Part shown: one piece after another, positions 52,651 to 62,713 of the stretch
How positions within the stretch are numbered: position 1 is the stretch's first letter
How the letters are laid out: each line of letters starts with the position of its first letter
Source: Spirochaetia bacterium UBA5763
Lineage (GTDB): Bacteria > Spirochaetota > UBA4802 > UBA5550
DNA length: 64,000 nt
Reading direction: 5' to 3'
NCBI GenBank assembly: GCA_002418835.1
Contig: DIEX01000032.1
Span: 62,001-126,000 of the forward strand
The notes under the pieces: generated by a model
Told to the model about the DNA's origin: nothing
Databases searched by the model: none
Seen by the model: only the letters and a program-made list of their open reading frames with translations
Translations under genes and position numbers: made by a program

Positions 52651-53775
52651 ATGAGGATAAACATAAACAAGGAACTTTTGCTTAAAGCAATTGGTATTGC
52701 TGATTCAGTTATTTCTTCGAAAAATATTAATACTGTTCTATCAAACTGTCTTTTCAATATTTCAAAAGACCAGGCAGAAATAATCAGTACTGATAATGAA
52801 ATAGCAATTAAAACAAAAATTGAAGCTGTTGCTGATGGTTCCTACTCCTTCACTGCAAACGGAAAAAAATTCTCAAGTATTGTTAAAGAACTCCCTGATG
52901 ATGATATTGTTATAAATGTAGACGACTCACATGTCATAGATATTAAATCTGCAAATATTAAAGGTCATTATACACTTTACGGAACTGCATCAGATGAATA
53001 TCCGGAACTCCCTGTAATAAGCATGGAAAATTCTGTTGAGATTGAACAGGCTGTTCTTAAAGAAATGATTAAGAAAGTTATATATGCAGCTGCCAATGAT
53101 ACTATTAAACCTGTATTCAACAGTATATACCTGGTATCTGAAAATCCGGGAACAATAACCGCAATAGCTACTGACTCACGAAGGCTCTCTATGATCACAA
53201 GGAGTATAGTGAGTGAGATAATAGTTGGCGAAGGTATAATAATCCCGCTCAAAACAATCAATGAGGTATACAGACTTCTTAATAACAGCGGAGTATGCAG
53301 GATATCCTTTGACAGCAATCAGTGTTATTTTAAAATAGATGACACAGAGATTTACTCAAGGATAGTTGACGGGCAGTTTCCTAATTACAAGCAGATTATT
53401 CCGAAGGAATACAGCCTGAAAGCAGTTGTTGAAACATCAAAGATACTTGATTCTGTAAAAAGGGCAATGATATTCACACGTGAACCGGCCTATAAAATTG
53501 TTATGACTTTTAATAAAGAGATTCTCAGAATTGAGGCCAACACACCTGAGCTTGGAAAAGCTGAAGAGGAGATCTCCTATGAATCCGACAGCAAAGATAA
53601 AGTTATTCTCGGTATAAATGCGCTGTTTCTCCTTGATACACTTAAGCAGGTGAATTCATACTCTTTTATATGCGGAATTACAGGACAGATGAGCCCTGTG
53701 ACAATAATTCCTGAGGATGACAAAAACTATATTTCAGTTATAATGCCTATCCAGATAAAAACCGCATCAGAATAA
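52651..53775 (+). CDS. dnaN: DNA polymerase III sliding clamp (beta subunit)
   Basis: This 374-residue protein has the three-domain clamp organisation, begins MRININKELLLKAI and ends VTIIPEDDKNYISVIMPIQ. The IPLKTINEVYRLL and DGQFPNYKQIIPKEY segments are typical. The ring clamps polymerase to DNA. GGAG precedes the ATG; recF begins 1 base after the stop. Confidence 0.97.
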   Translation: MRININKELLLKAIGIADSVISSKNINTVLSNCLFNISKDQAEIISTDNEIAIKTKIEAVADGSYSFTANGKKFSSIVKELPDDDIVINVDDSHVIDIKSANIKGHYTLYGTASDEYPELPVISMENSVEIEQAVLKEMIKKVIYAAANDTIKPVFNSIYLVSENPGTITAIATDSRRLSMITRSIVSEIIVGEGIIIPLKTINEVYRLLNNSGVCRISFDSNQCYFKIDDTEIYSRIVDGQFPNYKQIIPKEYSLKAVVETSKILDSVKRAMIFTREPAYKIVMTFNKEILRIEANTPELGKAEEEISYESDSKDKVILGINALFLLDTLKQVNSYSFICGITGQMSPVTIIPEDDKNYISVIMPIQIKTASE

Positions 53776-53776
53776 A

Positions 53777-54877
53777 ATGATACTCAATAATCTAAAACTG
53801 ATGAATTTCAGAAACTACGGTTCTCTTGATATTCATTTTTCACCTGAGATAAATTTTATCACAGGTGATAATGGATCAGGGAAGACCAATATTCTTGAAG
53901 CAGTGTCAGTTATTTCAAATCTAAAATCTTTCAGAAATACATCAGACTCACATATTATCAAATGGGGAAGTTCGTCATACTACTGCAGCGGCAATATAGA
54001 TAATTCTGAGTATGAAAAATTTGAAGTGGGCTTTCTTAATGAAAGTGAAAAAATAAAAAAAAAAATCAAGATCGACGGTAAAGAGATAACAAGGGCTTCG
54101 GATTATTACGGAAAACTACTCACTGTTATTTTTAATCCTTCTGACATTAATATAATAACAGGTGCTCCTGAAATAAGGAGAAGATATTTTGATTCAGTAA
54201 TCTCCAAGATTTTCCCTGAGTATATTGATGAACTTAATGAATTCAAATCTGTCCTGAATTCCAGGAATATCCTCCTGAAAAAAATCAGGGAGGGAAAAGC
54301 TGATAACAGGCAGCTTGATGTGTGGAACAGACTCTTTTCTGAAAAAGCTTATATTATACTGAAGCGGAGAGAAATTTTTATAAAAGACTTTAATACTTTT
54401 TTCAACAATTCTTATTCCCTTATAGGAGGAGAGACAGAGTCTCCTGAAATAAAATATAACAGTGTAATATCCGGAAGTGCTGAAGATTTTTATAAACTGA
54501 TACAGTGGAGGATAAGGGAAGATTTAAGGAGAGGAAGCACAGGAACAGGTCCTCAAAGGGATGATTATATTTTTCAGAATGGAAATTTTATAAATTTCAA
54601 TAATTATGCTTCACAGGGCCAGAAGAGAACAGCTTCAATATCCCTTAAACTTGCTGAATTTGAAATGATAAGCAAAATAAAACAAAAAAAAAGCATTATT
54701 CTTGTTGATGATATCTTTTCAGAACTTGACGAAAAGAGGCGCAGTAATATGATTGATCTGTTGAAGAATAAAAGCCAGCTTATATTCACCATGGTAAACT
54801 CAGATTATATAACCGCAGGGATTAAGGGTGACCTTAAAATCTTTTCAGTTGATAACGGAAGAATTTATACTAAGTAA
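53777..54877 (+). CDS. recF: DNA repair ATPase RecF
   Basis: This 366-residue SMC-like ATPase has Walker A TGDNGSGKTNILEAV, the signature ASQGQKRTASISLKLAEF and Walker B IILVDDIFSELD. It loads RecA at gaps together with RecO and RecR. Nearly abutting dnaN, as in many genomes. Confidence 0.96.
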   Translation: MILNNLKLMNFRNYGSLDIHFSPEINFITGDNGSGKTNILEAVSVISNLKSFRNTSDSHIIKWGSSSYYCSGNIDNSEYEKFEVGFLNESEKIKKKIKIDGKEITRASDYYGKLLTVIFNPSDINIITGAPEIRRRYFDSVISKIFPEYIDELNEFKSVLNSRNILLKKIREGKADNRQLDVWNRLFSEKAYIILKRREIFIKDFNTFFNNSYSLIGGETESPEIKYNSVISGSAEDFYKLIQWRIREDLRRGSTGTGPQRDDYIFQNGNFINFNNYASQGQKRTASISLKLAEFEMISKIKQKKSIILVDDIFSELDEKRRSNMIDLLKNKSQLIFTMVNSDYITAGIKGDLKIFSVDNGRIYTK

Positions 54878-54889
54878 ACAGGAAGAAAT

Positions 54890-55231
54890 TTGAAATTCAG
54901 GTTTGGAAATATCAGAAAAAATCAGACGTTGTCATTCAGTAATATTATCCCGGATATTATTGATGAGTTGGATCTGAATGATTCTTTTTTCCTTGAAAGA
55001 ATTGCCGAAAAATGGCCGGAATATGTGGGTAGTATTCTTTCATCACACAGTACACCAGACAGAATATTCAATAATATTCTTTTTATAAGAGTTGATCATT
55101 CAGCATATTCCAATGAATTGTCTATGCATCAGAATTTAATTCTTAAAAAAATTAAAGATGATTTCGGCCAAGGTTATATAAATGCTGTCAGATTTGAAGT
55201 CAGAAAGAGCAGATGGAGTAAGAATAAATAA
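54890..55231 (+). CDS. DUF721 (DciA-like) protein
   Basis: This 113-residue protein has the DUF721 pattern ERIAEKWPEYVG and NNILFIRVDHSAYSNELSMHQNLILKKI. DUF721 includes DciA, the helicase loader or regulator found in bacteria lacking DnaC/DnaI; its place between recF and gyrB is common. The start is a TTG at 54890 with AGGAAG upstream. Its stop overlaps the next ATG by 1 base. Confidence 0.85.
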   Translation: MKFRFGNIRKNQTLSFSNIIPDIIDELDLNDSFFLERIAEKWPEYVGSILSSHSTPDRIFNNILFIRVDHSAYSNELSMHQNLILKKIKDDFGQGYINAVRFEVRKSRWSKNK

Positions 55232-55476
55232 TGTTTATTCACATCGGAAATAATGTTCTTATAAGCGACAGAAAGTGTGTTGGTATTTTTAATACAGAAA
55301 CATTAAAACAGTCAGATGATAACAACTGGATATTTAATAAGATCAATGAAGATGAAAAACTGATTGTTATAGATGTAAAAAATAATATAACAGGTACACG
55401 GGTAAGCCCTTTTACAGTTATAAAACGTAAAGCTATAAATGAAGACGAAATAGTATGGAGTAGAGATAATGACTAA
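55231..55476 (+). CDS. RemB/YaaB-like DUF370 protein
   Basis: This 81-residue protein begins MFIHIGNNVLISDRKCVGIFN and matches the DUF370 family, whose Bacillus member YaaB (RemB) sits at the same place before gyrB. In Bacillus the relatives RemA and RemB act in extracellular-matrix control; elsewhere the role is unclear. It overlaps the DUF721 gene by 1 base and gyrB by 8. Confidence 0.8.
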   Translation: MFIHIGNNVLISDRKCVGIFNTETLKQSDDNNWIFNKINEDEKLIVIDVKNNITGTRVSPFTVIKRKAINEDEIVWSRDND

Positions 55477-57385
55477 AAGTTACAGCGCGAATAATATACA
55501 GGTATTAGAGGGTCTTGAAGCAGTAAGAAAAAGACCTGCCATGTATATAGGTTCAACAGACGTTTACGGCCTTCATCATCTTGTTTATGAGATTGTTGAC
55601 AACTCAATAGATGAGTCCCTTGCAGGTCATTGTGACAGCATTACAGTAACAATACATAAAGATAATTCAATTGAGGTAATTGATAACGGACGCGGAATCC
55701 CTATTGACCCTCACCCTGTTTATAAAAAATCCGCACTTGAAATAGTCCTGACCAAACTTCATGCAGGCGGAAAATTTAATAATGATTCATATAAGGTTTC
55801 AGGCGGTCTTCACGGTGTGGGCGTTTCGGTTGTTAATGCTCTTTCGAAAAACATGACAGTTGAAGTTTACAGGGATCAAAAGAAATACATTCAGAGTTAT
55901 AAAAAAGGTATTCCTGTTCATGATGTTAAACAGACTGGTACAACAACTCTGAGAGGGACACGGACTCATTTCTGGCCTGATGAGGAGATATTTGAAACAA
56001 CAGAATATAATTTTGATACTCTTTCTAAAAGATTGAGGGAACTGGCATTTCTTAATGCGGGGATTCGTATAGAGCTCAGGGATGAAAGAGATATAAAAGA
56101 TAAGGTTGCAAAAGAGACAGAGCATATTTTTCAATTTAAGGGAGGGATAGTATCTTTTGTTCAGTATCTTAATGAAAATAAAGTTTCAATTCTTAAAAAG
56201 CCTGTGTACTTTCACACGCTTAAAGATAATATAGATGTAGAGGTTGCCCTTCAGTATATAGATACATATAATGAGAATGTTTTTACATATGCTAATAATA
56301 TAAATACCAAAGAGGGTGGAACTCATTTAATAGGATTCAAATCAGCTTTAACAAGGGTTATTAATGATTACCTGAAAAAAGGCAAATATGATAAAAATAT
56401 AACACAGCTTTCAGGCGATGACGTTAGAGAGGGCCTTGTTGCTATTATAAGTGTTAAAATACCTGAACCGCAGTTTGAAGGTCAGACCAAGATGAAGCTT
56501 GGCAACAGCGAAGTAAAGGGGCTTGTTGAATCAGCTACGTTTGAAAGCCTTTCTCTTTTCTTTGAAGAGAATCCCCAGGATGTCAAAAAAATTATTGATA
56601 AATGTATCCTCGGAGCCAGGGCAAGAATTGCAGCCAAAAGAGCGAGAGACCTTACTCGAAGAAAAAGCGCCCTTGAATTTGATAACCTTCCGGGCAAGCT
56701 TTCAGACTGTTCAGAACGGGATGCATCAAAATGCGAACTTTACCTCGTTGAGGGAGATTCAGCCGGCGGTTCAGCAAAACAGGGGAGGGATAGAAACTTT
56801 CAGGCAATTCTCCCGCTTAAAGGAAAAATTCTTAATGTTGAAAAAGCACGTATTGATAAAATTTTAGGTAATGAAGAGATAAGAACCCTGATTACTGCAA
56901 TAGGCGCAGGTATTGGGGAAGAGGAATTTGATATAGCGAAAGCAAGGTATCATAAGGTTGTAATAATGACTGACGCTGATGTTGATGGAGCGCACATCAG
57001 GACTCTTCTTCTGACTTTCTTTTTCAGGTATATGAGGGATTTGATTAGAAACGGATATCTTTACATTGCTCAGCCGCCTCTATATGGTATAAAAATAGGA
57101 AAGGATCTCCATTATGTTTTCAGTGATGAGGAAAAAGACGCTCTCCTAAATAAATTTAAAGATCAGAAGGCTGCTATACAGAGATATAAAGGTCTTGGTG
57201 AAATGAATGCTGAACAGTTATGGGATACAACTATGGACCCGCAAAAAAGAATAATGCTTCAGGTGAGAATAGATGACGATGTTGAAGCAGAACAGGTTTT
57301 TTCTGTATTGATGGGTGATGCTGTTGAACCAAGAAGAAAATTCATTGAGGACAATGCACACAAAGTTCAGAATCTTGACTTATAG
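55469..57385 (+). CDS. gyrB: DNA gyrase subunit B
   Basis: This 638-residue type IIA topoisomerase subunit has the GHKL ATPase (EIVDNSIDESLAG, GRGIP, GGLHGVGVSVVNAL), the transducer domain and the TOPRIM domain (LVEGDSAGGSA, MTDADVDGAHI), and ends with YKGLGEMN. With GyrA it introduces negative supercoils using ATP. Length is that of the short GyrB class. Confidence 0.98.
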   Translation: MTKSYSANNIQVLEGLEAVRKRPAMYIGSTDVYGLHHLVYEIVDNSIDESLAGHCDSITVTIHKDNSIEVIDNGRGIPIDPHPVYKKSALEIVLTKLHAGGKFNNDSYKVSGGLHGVGVSVVNALSKNMTVEVYRDQKKYIQSYKKGIPVHDVKQTGTTTLRGTRTHFWPDEEIFETTEYNFDTLSKRLRELAFLNAGIRIELRDERDIKDKVAKETEHIFQFKGGIVSFVQYLNENKVSILKKPVYFHTLKDNIDVEVALQYIDTYNENVFTYANNINTKEGGTHLIGFKSALTRVINDYLKKGKYDKNITQLSGDDVREGLVAIISVKIPEPQFEGQTKMKLGNSEVKGLVESATFESLSLFFEENPQDVKKIIDKCILGARARIAAKRARDLTRRKSALEFDNLPGKLSDCSERDASKCELYLVEGDSAGGSAKQGRDRNFQAILPLKGKILNVEKARIDKILGNEEIRTLITAIGAGIGEEEFDIAKARYHKVVIMTDADVDGAHIRTLLLTFFFRYMRDLIRNGYLYIAQPPLYGIKIGKDLHYVFSDEEKDALLNKFKDQKAAIQRYKGLGEMNAEQLWDTTMDPQKRIMLQVRIDDDVEAEQVFSVLMGDAVEPRRKFIEDNAHKVQNLDL

Positions 57386-57430
57386 AATTAAAAAAAATCA
57401 GAAATTTTAAATTTTACCGGAGTAAAAGAA

Positions 57431-59890
57431 GTGCCATCAAAAAAAGATAATAATGAAGAATTTACACCGCAAGTTATAAATGTAGAAATCGAAGACCAGA
57501 TGAATGTTTCTTATCTGGATTACGCCATGAGTGTAATTGTAGGCAGGGCACTCCCTGATGTAAGGGATGGTCTTAAACCTGTTCACAGACGAATTCTCTG
57601 GGCCATGGATCAGAGAGCCTGGCGAAGTGACAGGCCTTATGTTAAATCGGCTAAAATTGTCGGAGAGGTTATCGGTAATTTCCATCCTCATGGTGATTCT
57701 GCTGTTTATGATACAATGGTCAGGATGGCTCAGGATTTTTCCATGAGAATAACTCTTATTGACGGACAGGGGAACTACGGCTCTGTAGATGGTGACCGCG
57801 CAGCAGCTTACAGGTACACAGAAGCCCGTCTTGAAAAAGTTGCTGAAGAGCTTTTAAGAGATATTGATAAAGAGACTGTTGATTTTTCTCCTAACTTTGA
57901 TGATACAAGAAAGGAGCCTGATGTTCTTCCGTCAGCTTATCCGAATCTTCTTGTAAATGGTTCAGAGGGGATTGCTGTGGGGATGGCTACCAAGATCCCC
58001 CCTCATAACCTTGGTGAGGTTATTGATGCAACAATATACCTGGTGGATAATCCTGATACTCCTGTAAAAAATCTTCTGAAATACATTAAAGGTCCTGACT
58101 TTCCCACAGGCGCAATGATCATGGGAAATGAAGGAATTATAAAAGCCTATAATACAGGGCGTGGTAGCATAGTTGTCAGGGGCAAGTATGAAATAGAGGA
58201 GAACAAAAAGGGGAGAGAAGAGATTATTATAACTGAAATTCCCTACCAGGTGAACAAAGCCACTCTTATAACCCGTATTGCGGAACTTGTTAATGAGAAG
58301 GAAATAGAAGGTATTGCGGAACTCAGAGATGAATCTGACAGAAAGGGTATGAGAATTTATATCGGCCTGAAGAAAGACGCAAACAGCGGTGTAATAATAA
58401 ATAAACTTCTCAAACTGACATCGCTTCAGACATCCTTCGGAGTCATAATGCTCGCTATTGTTAATGGAGTGCCGAAGGTACTTGATCTGAAAAGTATGCT
58501 GTCTCATTATATTACTCACAGACGAGAAGTCGTAATAAGAAGAACAAAATATGATCTTAAAAAGGCTGAAGAGAGAGCCCATATATTGGAAGGGTTGAAG
58601 ATTGCCCTTGAAAACATTGATGAGGTTATAGCAATAATAAAAGCTTCAAAAACACCTGATGAAGCCGGTGCTAAACTTATTAAAAGATTTCATTTTTCTG
58701 AAATTCAGGCCAAAGCAATTCTTGAGATGAGACTGCAGAGACTGACAAGCCTTGAAATTAAAAAGATAATAGATGAGCTCAAAGAGCTTATCAAACTTAT
58801 TGCTGAACTCAATGCCATTCTTAAAAGTGAAGTGAAAATAAATAATCTTATAAAAAACGAACTGGCTGAAGTTAAAGAAAAGTATAGTGATAAAAGAAAA
58901 ACAGAGATTCTTCTTGGCGGAGAGTCCTCCACTGATTTTGATATTGAAGATCTTATTGCTGATGAGAGCATGGTTGTTTCAATGACAAATGACGGTTTTA
59001 TCAGAAGAATGCCTATAGATACATTCAAAAAACAGGGGCGCGGCGGTAAGGGTGTAATAGGGATGTCTTCAAAAAGAGAAGACTTTGTCAAGATGATGAC
59101 TGTTGCTACAAACCATGACACTATATTCCTCTTTTCAAATAAAGGAAAAATATTTGCCCTCAAAACATATGAGATCCCCCAGGCTACAAAAACCAGCAGG
59201 GGAAAATCTATAAAGGGGATCATCAACCTTGCAACAGGTGAAAATATAACAGCTATATGTTCTATAAAGAATTTTGAAACGGATGATTTTCTTTGTATGG
59301 CTACCAAATATGGAATACTAAAGAAAACCGCCATTGATGAATTTGTTAATGCAAAGAAAGGCGGAATAATTTGTATTAATCTCAAGAAAGAAGATGAACT
59401 GGTGGATGTGAAGGTTGTTGAGAAAGAGAGCGATCTTGTAATTGCCTCTAAAAACGGCTCACTCCTGAGAACAAATCTCCAGAAGATGAGGTCAATGGGT
59501 AGAGGGGCTGCCGGTATTATTGGCATGAGGCTCGATGGAGACGATTACATTATTGGTATGGATATTGTGAAAGACAACTCAGCCCTTTTTGTCATAACAG
59601 ACAAAGGTTACGGTAAACGGATCTCATTCAATAATTTTGTAAATAAAGGCCGCGGCGGAAAGGGGATGACATATCTGAAGATCACCGATAAAAACGGATT
59701 TGCGGCAGGTATAAGATCTGTAACGCCAACTGATGAGATAATTATAACATCATTGTCAGGTATGACCATAAGACTCCTTGCGGGAGATATATCATCCCAG
59801 GGAAGATCAACTGTTGGAATCAGGCTGCTTGACCTGAATGATACAGATATAGTTTCAGATTTTGCTGTAATTTCTGAAACTCAGGATTAA
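57431..59890 (+). CDS. gyrA: DNA gyrase subunit A
   Basis: This 819-residue subunit has the catalytic region (GNFHPHGDSAVYDTMVRMAQ; active Tyr in AAAYRYTEARL) and a C-terminal six-bladed domain with the GyrA-box QGRGGKG, which marks gyrase rather than topoisomerase IV. The quinolone-determining Ser and Asp positions are of the sensitive type. The start is a GTG at 57431 with GGAG upstream. Confidence 0.97.
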   Translation: MPSKKDNNEEFTPQVINVEIEDQMNVSYLDYAMSVIVGRALPDVRDGLKPVHRRILWAMDQRAWRSDRPYVKSAKIVGEVIGNFHPHGDSAVYDTMVRMAQDFSMRITLIDGQGNYGSVDGDRAAAYRYTEARLEKVAEELLRDIDKETVDFSPNFDDTRKEPDVLPSAYPNLLVNGSEGIAVGMATKIPPHNLGEVIDATIYLVDNPDTPVKNLLKYIKGPDFPTGAMIMGNEGIIKAYNTGRGSIVVRGKYEIEENKKGREEIIITEIPYQVNKATLITRIAELVNEKEIEGIAELRDESDRKGMRIYIGLKKDANSGVIINKLLKLTSLQTSFGVIMLAIVNGVPKVLDLKSMLSHYITHRREVVIRRTKYDLKKAEERAHILEGLKIALENIDEVIAIIKASKTPDEAGAKLIKRFHFSEIQAKAILEMRLQRLTSLEIKKIIDELKELIKLIAELNAILKSEVKINNLIKNELAEVKEKYSDKRKTEILLGGESSTDFDIEDLIADESMVVSMTNDGFIRRMPIDTFKKQGRGGKGVIGMSSKREDFVKMMTVATNHDTIFLFSNKGKIFALKTYEIPQATKTSRGKSIKGIINLATGENITAICSIKNFETDDFLCMATKYGILKKTAIDEFVNAKKGGIICINLKKEDELVDVKVVEKESDLVIASKNGSLLRTNLQKMRSMGRGAAGIIGMRLDGDDYIIGMDIVKDNSALFVITDKGYGKRISFNNFVNKGRGGKGMTYLKITDKNGFAAGIRSVTPTDEIIITSLSGMTIRLLAGDISSQGRSTVGIRLLDLNDTDIVSDFAVISETQD

Positions 59891-59901
59891 AGGGGGATTA
59901 A

Positions 59902-60072
59902 ATGAATAAAATAATACTGCTGCTTGCCCTGGGATCTCTTGCGGCAAGCATGTACTTTTTTTTCGTTGAGAGGGATCTTTTTACAGGTTCAATTACCATG
60001 CTCCTTTGCATAGTATTCAATCTGATTTTCGCAATGCTGAACAAAGTAAACAAAACCGGCGAAAAAAAATAA
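59902..60072 (+). CDS. small two-helix membrane protein downstream of gyrA
   Basis: This 56-residue frame starts 11 bases after gyrA with AGGGGG six bases before its ATG. It has two hydrophobic helices (IILLLALGSLAASMYFFF and ITMLLCIVFNLIFAML) and a short basic tail. It is probably translated with gyrA as the last cistron before the 5S gene. No family is recognised. Confidence 0.6.
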   Translation: MNKIILLLALGSLAASMYFFFVERDLFTGSITMLLCIVFNLIFAMLNKVNKTGEKK

Positions 60073-60089
60073 TTTTCAAACATTTTTTA

Positions 60090-60118
60090 TTGACTGTTTT
60101 TTCATGTTTTATTAACTA
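60090..60118 (+). promoter_or_regulatory. promoter of the 5S rRNA gene
   Basis: TTGACT (60090-60095), a 17-base spacer and TAACTA (60113-60118) place transcription start about 20 bases before the mature 5S end. Confidence 0.45.
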
Positions 60119-60141
60119 TGTCTCATTAGCTTTTAAACTAT

Positions 60142-60259
<118 letters not shown>

Positions 60260-60266
60260 TTACATA

Positions 60267-60301
60267 TAAAAAAAAGACATCCATCGGATGTCTTTTTTTT
60301 A
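60267..60301. terminator. terminator of the 5S rRNA gene
   Basis: AAAAAAAGACATCC-ATC-GGATGTCTTTTTTT is a perfect inverted repeat eight bases after the 5S end. Confidence 0.9.
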
Positions 60302-60344
60302 TATGTAATTATTTAATAAATCAGATTATTGCAGATTTGTGAAT

Positions 60345-60375
60345 AAAAAAAGCTGCCAGTATGGCAGCTTTTTTT
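60345..60375 (-). terminator. terminator of the 60393-60848 lipoprotein gene
   Basis: AAAAAAAGCTGCC and GGCAGCTTTTTTT pair around AGTAT. The hairpin lies 18 bases past the lipoprotein stop and is symmetrical, so it also blocks read-through from the 5S side. Confidence 0.85.
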
Positions 60376-60392
60376 ACAGTATTTTATTAAAC

Positions 60393-60848
60393 TTACTGCC
60401 AATCAGCACTTGAAACTTTCTTTTTCAGGCCTTTAGCTTTAACTTCATAAACAATTTCACAATCATCATCTTCGTTATAGGTTTCTTTAACTACAGAACC
60501 GCCTTTAACCATACCGGATACTTCCTGAGCAATTGCAAAACCTGTACTTTCTGCATCAGATACACCTGCTGCACCTTCAATTTTTGAACCTTTGAATTTT
60601 TCAAGAACCTGATACTGCGCGGCAAGGATTGCTGCTCTTTTTGCTGTAGCTCTACGCTGTGTCTTGTTAGTTAGAGTTTTTTTAGCAACACCAACAGCTG
60701 TTGTTCTATAAGTATTATCATCAATCCAGCCTTCTGATGTAAAAGTTTCTCCCTGAACAGTTCCACCAAGCTTTCCACCACCGCAGGATGTGAAAGTAAA
60801 AACAAGACCCATTGTAAGAACGAGACTCACTACAAACAACTTCTTCAT
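60393..60848 (-). CDS. LPP20-like lipoprotein
   Basis: This 151-residue lipoprotein has a signal sequence ending FTSC followed by GGGK and then an LPP20-like domain (TEG-type GWIDDNTYRTTAVGVA, TQRRATAKRAAILAAQYQVLEKF, EIVYEVKAKGLKKK). LPP20 proteins are outer-membrane lipoproteins of unclear function. GAGGAGG before the ATG at 60848 fixes the start; a longer frame to 60956 is not supported. Confidence 0.82.
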   Translation of the reverse strand: MKKLFVVSLVLTMGLVFTFTSCGGGKLGGTVQGETFTSEGWIDDNTYRTTAVGVAKKTLTNKTQRRATAKRAAILAAQYQVLEKFKGSKIEGAAGVSDAESTGFAIAQEVSGMVKGGSVVKETYNEDDDCEIVYEVKAKGLKKKVSSADWQ

Positions 60849-61031
60849 GAGAAGAACCTCCTCGTATAAGTTAAATATTTTATTACTCATGTAATTATTT
60901 TTCATGAGTTTGTTAAGCATTTTTACAATAAAAAAATTTTTTAAGCAAGTCAACATAAAATTGCGATTTTTTATATTTAATTTTGATCTAAAATACTTAT
61001 TTATTGAGCATTAATTTGCATATTAATGGCA

Positions 61032-61568
61032 CTACTGCTCAAAAATATCATCCCTCAGAATAAGTAAAATTAATGCTGTATTTATAATAAAATTAAGTAT
61101 AAACCAATAGAATGATATTGCTCCTATATTTATCCAGTTATCAATAAGTTTTGTGCCGAACCCCGCCATAAAACCTGCCATTATATACCTGTAATACCTT
61201 GAATATATGGTTTCCATTATGTCAGCAAAGTTGTTTGTAATAGTTACACGAGTTTCCTCAAAATATACTGCAAGTTTCGGGCCGGCGAAATATATAATCA
61301 GGGGAATTATTGCAGAATTAATTATCCAGCTGCTGAAAATAGAGAGAATAATTATTGCAATAAAAGCAGATAGCAATATAATACCTGTAAGTCTGAGTAC
61401 AGGGTAATTGCTGGTTATCTTTTTCAGCATATTCCCCAATTGAGGGAATAAATCACTAAGTTCCTGGCGTGAAAACTCATTCTTTGATGTAAAAAGATGA
61501 AGGTAGTATGTAAGTATAAAGGATATAACGGAATAAATTATTAATGTTAAAACAATCTGTGTATCCAA
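61032..61568 (-). CDS. membrane protein, unknown function
   Basis: This 178-residue protein has about four hydrophobic helices (IVLTLIIYSVISFILTYYL, LTGIILLSAFIAIIILSIF, IINSAIIPLIIYFAG, FILNFIINTALILLILRDD). A central segment, TRVTITNNFADIMETIYSRYYRYIMAGFMAGFG, may be amphipathic. I recognise no family. The start is a TTG at 61568 with GAGGAG 6 bases before it. Confidence 0.65.
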   Translation of the reverse strand: MDTQIVLTLIIYSVISFILTYYLHLFTSKNEFSRQELSDLFPQLGNMLKKITSNYPVLRLTGIILLSAFIAIIILSIFSSWIINSAIIPLIIYFAGPKLAVYFEETRVTITNNFADIMETIYSRYYRYIMAGFMAGFGTKLIDNWINIGAISFYWFILNFIINTALILLILRDDIFEQ

Positions 61569-61674
61569 TTTCAGCTCCTCTTTTTTTAATAATATGAAAT
61601 ATTATTAAATTTCAGATTAATTATTACTAATATAGTATAGGTGCAAGAAAAAATCTTTCCAGGAGTAATTCTTT

Positions 61675-62091
61675 ATGAGAAATATTTGTTTTTTATTAAT
61701 ACTACTTATCATTACAGGATGTGCAGGTAAAGAGACTGTAAAAGAACCTGTAAAGGAGATCATAAAAGATAAACCGGTTGAAATAGTTAAACAGGAAACA
61801 GAAACTGCTCCCTCCACAGGGTGGACTGATAAAGATACATATACCGTGTCAGTAACCGCACCTGACAGTGATAAAGCCAGGGAAGCTGCAAAGCATAAAA
61901 TTCTTCATGATATAATAAAAGTACGCATGATGAATGAGAGCCGGTTTACGGATATTACCAAGATCAGCGCTGAGTTTGATAAACCGCTGAAAGAAGGGAA
62001 AGTTATTTCTCAGAAAGAGGTGATCGGTGGAGTTCAGATTTATTTTCAAATCAGGGATGAAGCCCTTAAAGCAAAATTTGAAAGGAAATAA
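61675..62091 (+). CDS. small lipoprotein with LPP20-like domain
   Basis: This 138-residue lipoprotein has the lipobox IITGC (Cys16), a Lys/Glu/Pro-rich linker (about 20-45) and a short domain starting GWTDKDTYTVSVTA, with the pattern SDKAREAAKHKILHDIIKVRM, as in the 60393 lipoprotein. It is anchored in the envelope. AGGAG lies upstream of the ATG. Confidence 0.75.
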   Translation: MRNICFLLILLIITGCAGKETVKEPVKEIIKDKPVEIVKQETETAPSTGWTDKDTYTVSVTAPDSDKAREAAKHKILHDIIKVRMMNESRFTDITKISAEFDKPLKEGKVISQKEVIGGVQIYFQIRDEALKAKFERK

Positions 62092-62092
62092 T

Positions 62093-62713
62093 TCAGCTTG
62101 TAATAACTACTTTCTGATCTGTAACTGAGAGTTTATCCTCACAGAAGAGTTTTACGCTTTCAGCAAGAATTCTATGTTCCTCTTTCAGAATTTTTGCTGA
62201 AAGAGAATCCGCATCATCTCCGCTAATAATTTCCACTGCCGCCTGAAGAATTATCGGCCCTGTATCAGTACCTTCATCAACAAAGTGAGTTGTACAGCCG
62301 GTGATTCTGACTCCATGATCAATTGCCTGCTGTTGAGCGTTTTTCCCGGGAAATGATGGTAGTAATGAAGGGTGAATATTAATAATTTTCATCCTGTATT
62401 TTACTGTAAAATAAGGGGTCAGAAGCCTCATATAGCCTGATGCCACAATAAGCTCTGTATTATATCTCTCCAGGTAACGGACCATCTCCGTTTCATGTTC
62501 TTCACGGGAGCTGAATTTTTTCGGATCAATAAAAACTGTATCTATACCCAGTTTCGCTGCTTTTTCAAGGCATGGAGCGTTTTCCCTGTCAGTAATCAGT
62601 ATACCTGTTTCGGCGGGGATGTATCCCGAGAGAATTTTTTCCGCCACTGCTTCAAAATTAGAGCCTCTACCTGAGGCGAGGAAAGAGATTTTTTTAAGAG
62701 ACCTGTTTTTCAT
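62093..62713 (-). CDS. purN: phosphoribosylglycinamide formyltransferase PurN
   Basis: This 206-residue enzyme has SGRGSNFEA, the catalytic INIHPSLLPSFPG segment, the GCTTHFVDEGTDTGPII loop and the usual length. It uses 10-formyl-THF to formylate GAR in purine synthesis. Its ATG is exactly adjacent to the upstream gene's stop codon, so it is the last gene of an operon. Confidence 0.94.
   Translation of the reverse strand: MKNRSLKKISFLASGRGSNFEAVAEKILSGYIPAETGILITDRENAPCLEKAAKLGIDTVFIDPKKFSSREEHETEMVRYLERYNTELIVASGYMRLLTPYFTVKYRMKIINIHPSLLPSFPGKNAQQQAIDHGVRITGCTTHFVDEGTDTGPIILQAAVEIISGDDADSLSAKILKEEHRILAESVKLFCEDKLSVTDQKVVITS

Noticed and set aside
57962..59526. Long minus-strand open frames opposite gyrA (206 and 273 codons)
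   Set aside because: They are antisense to a fully conserved gyrA frame, have no ribosome site and show no family motif.
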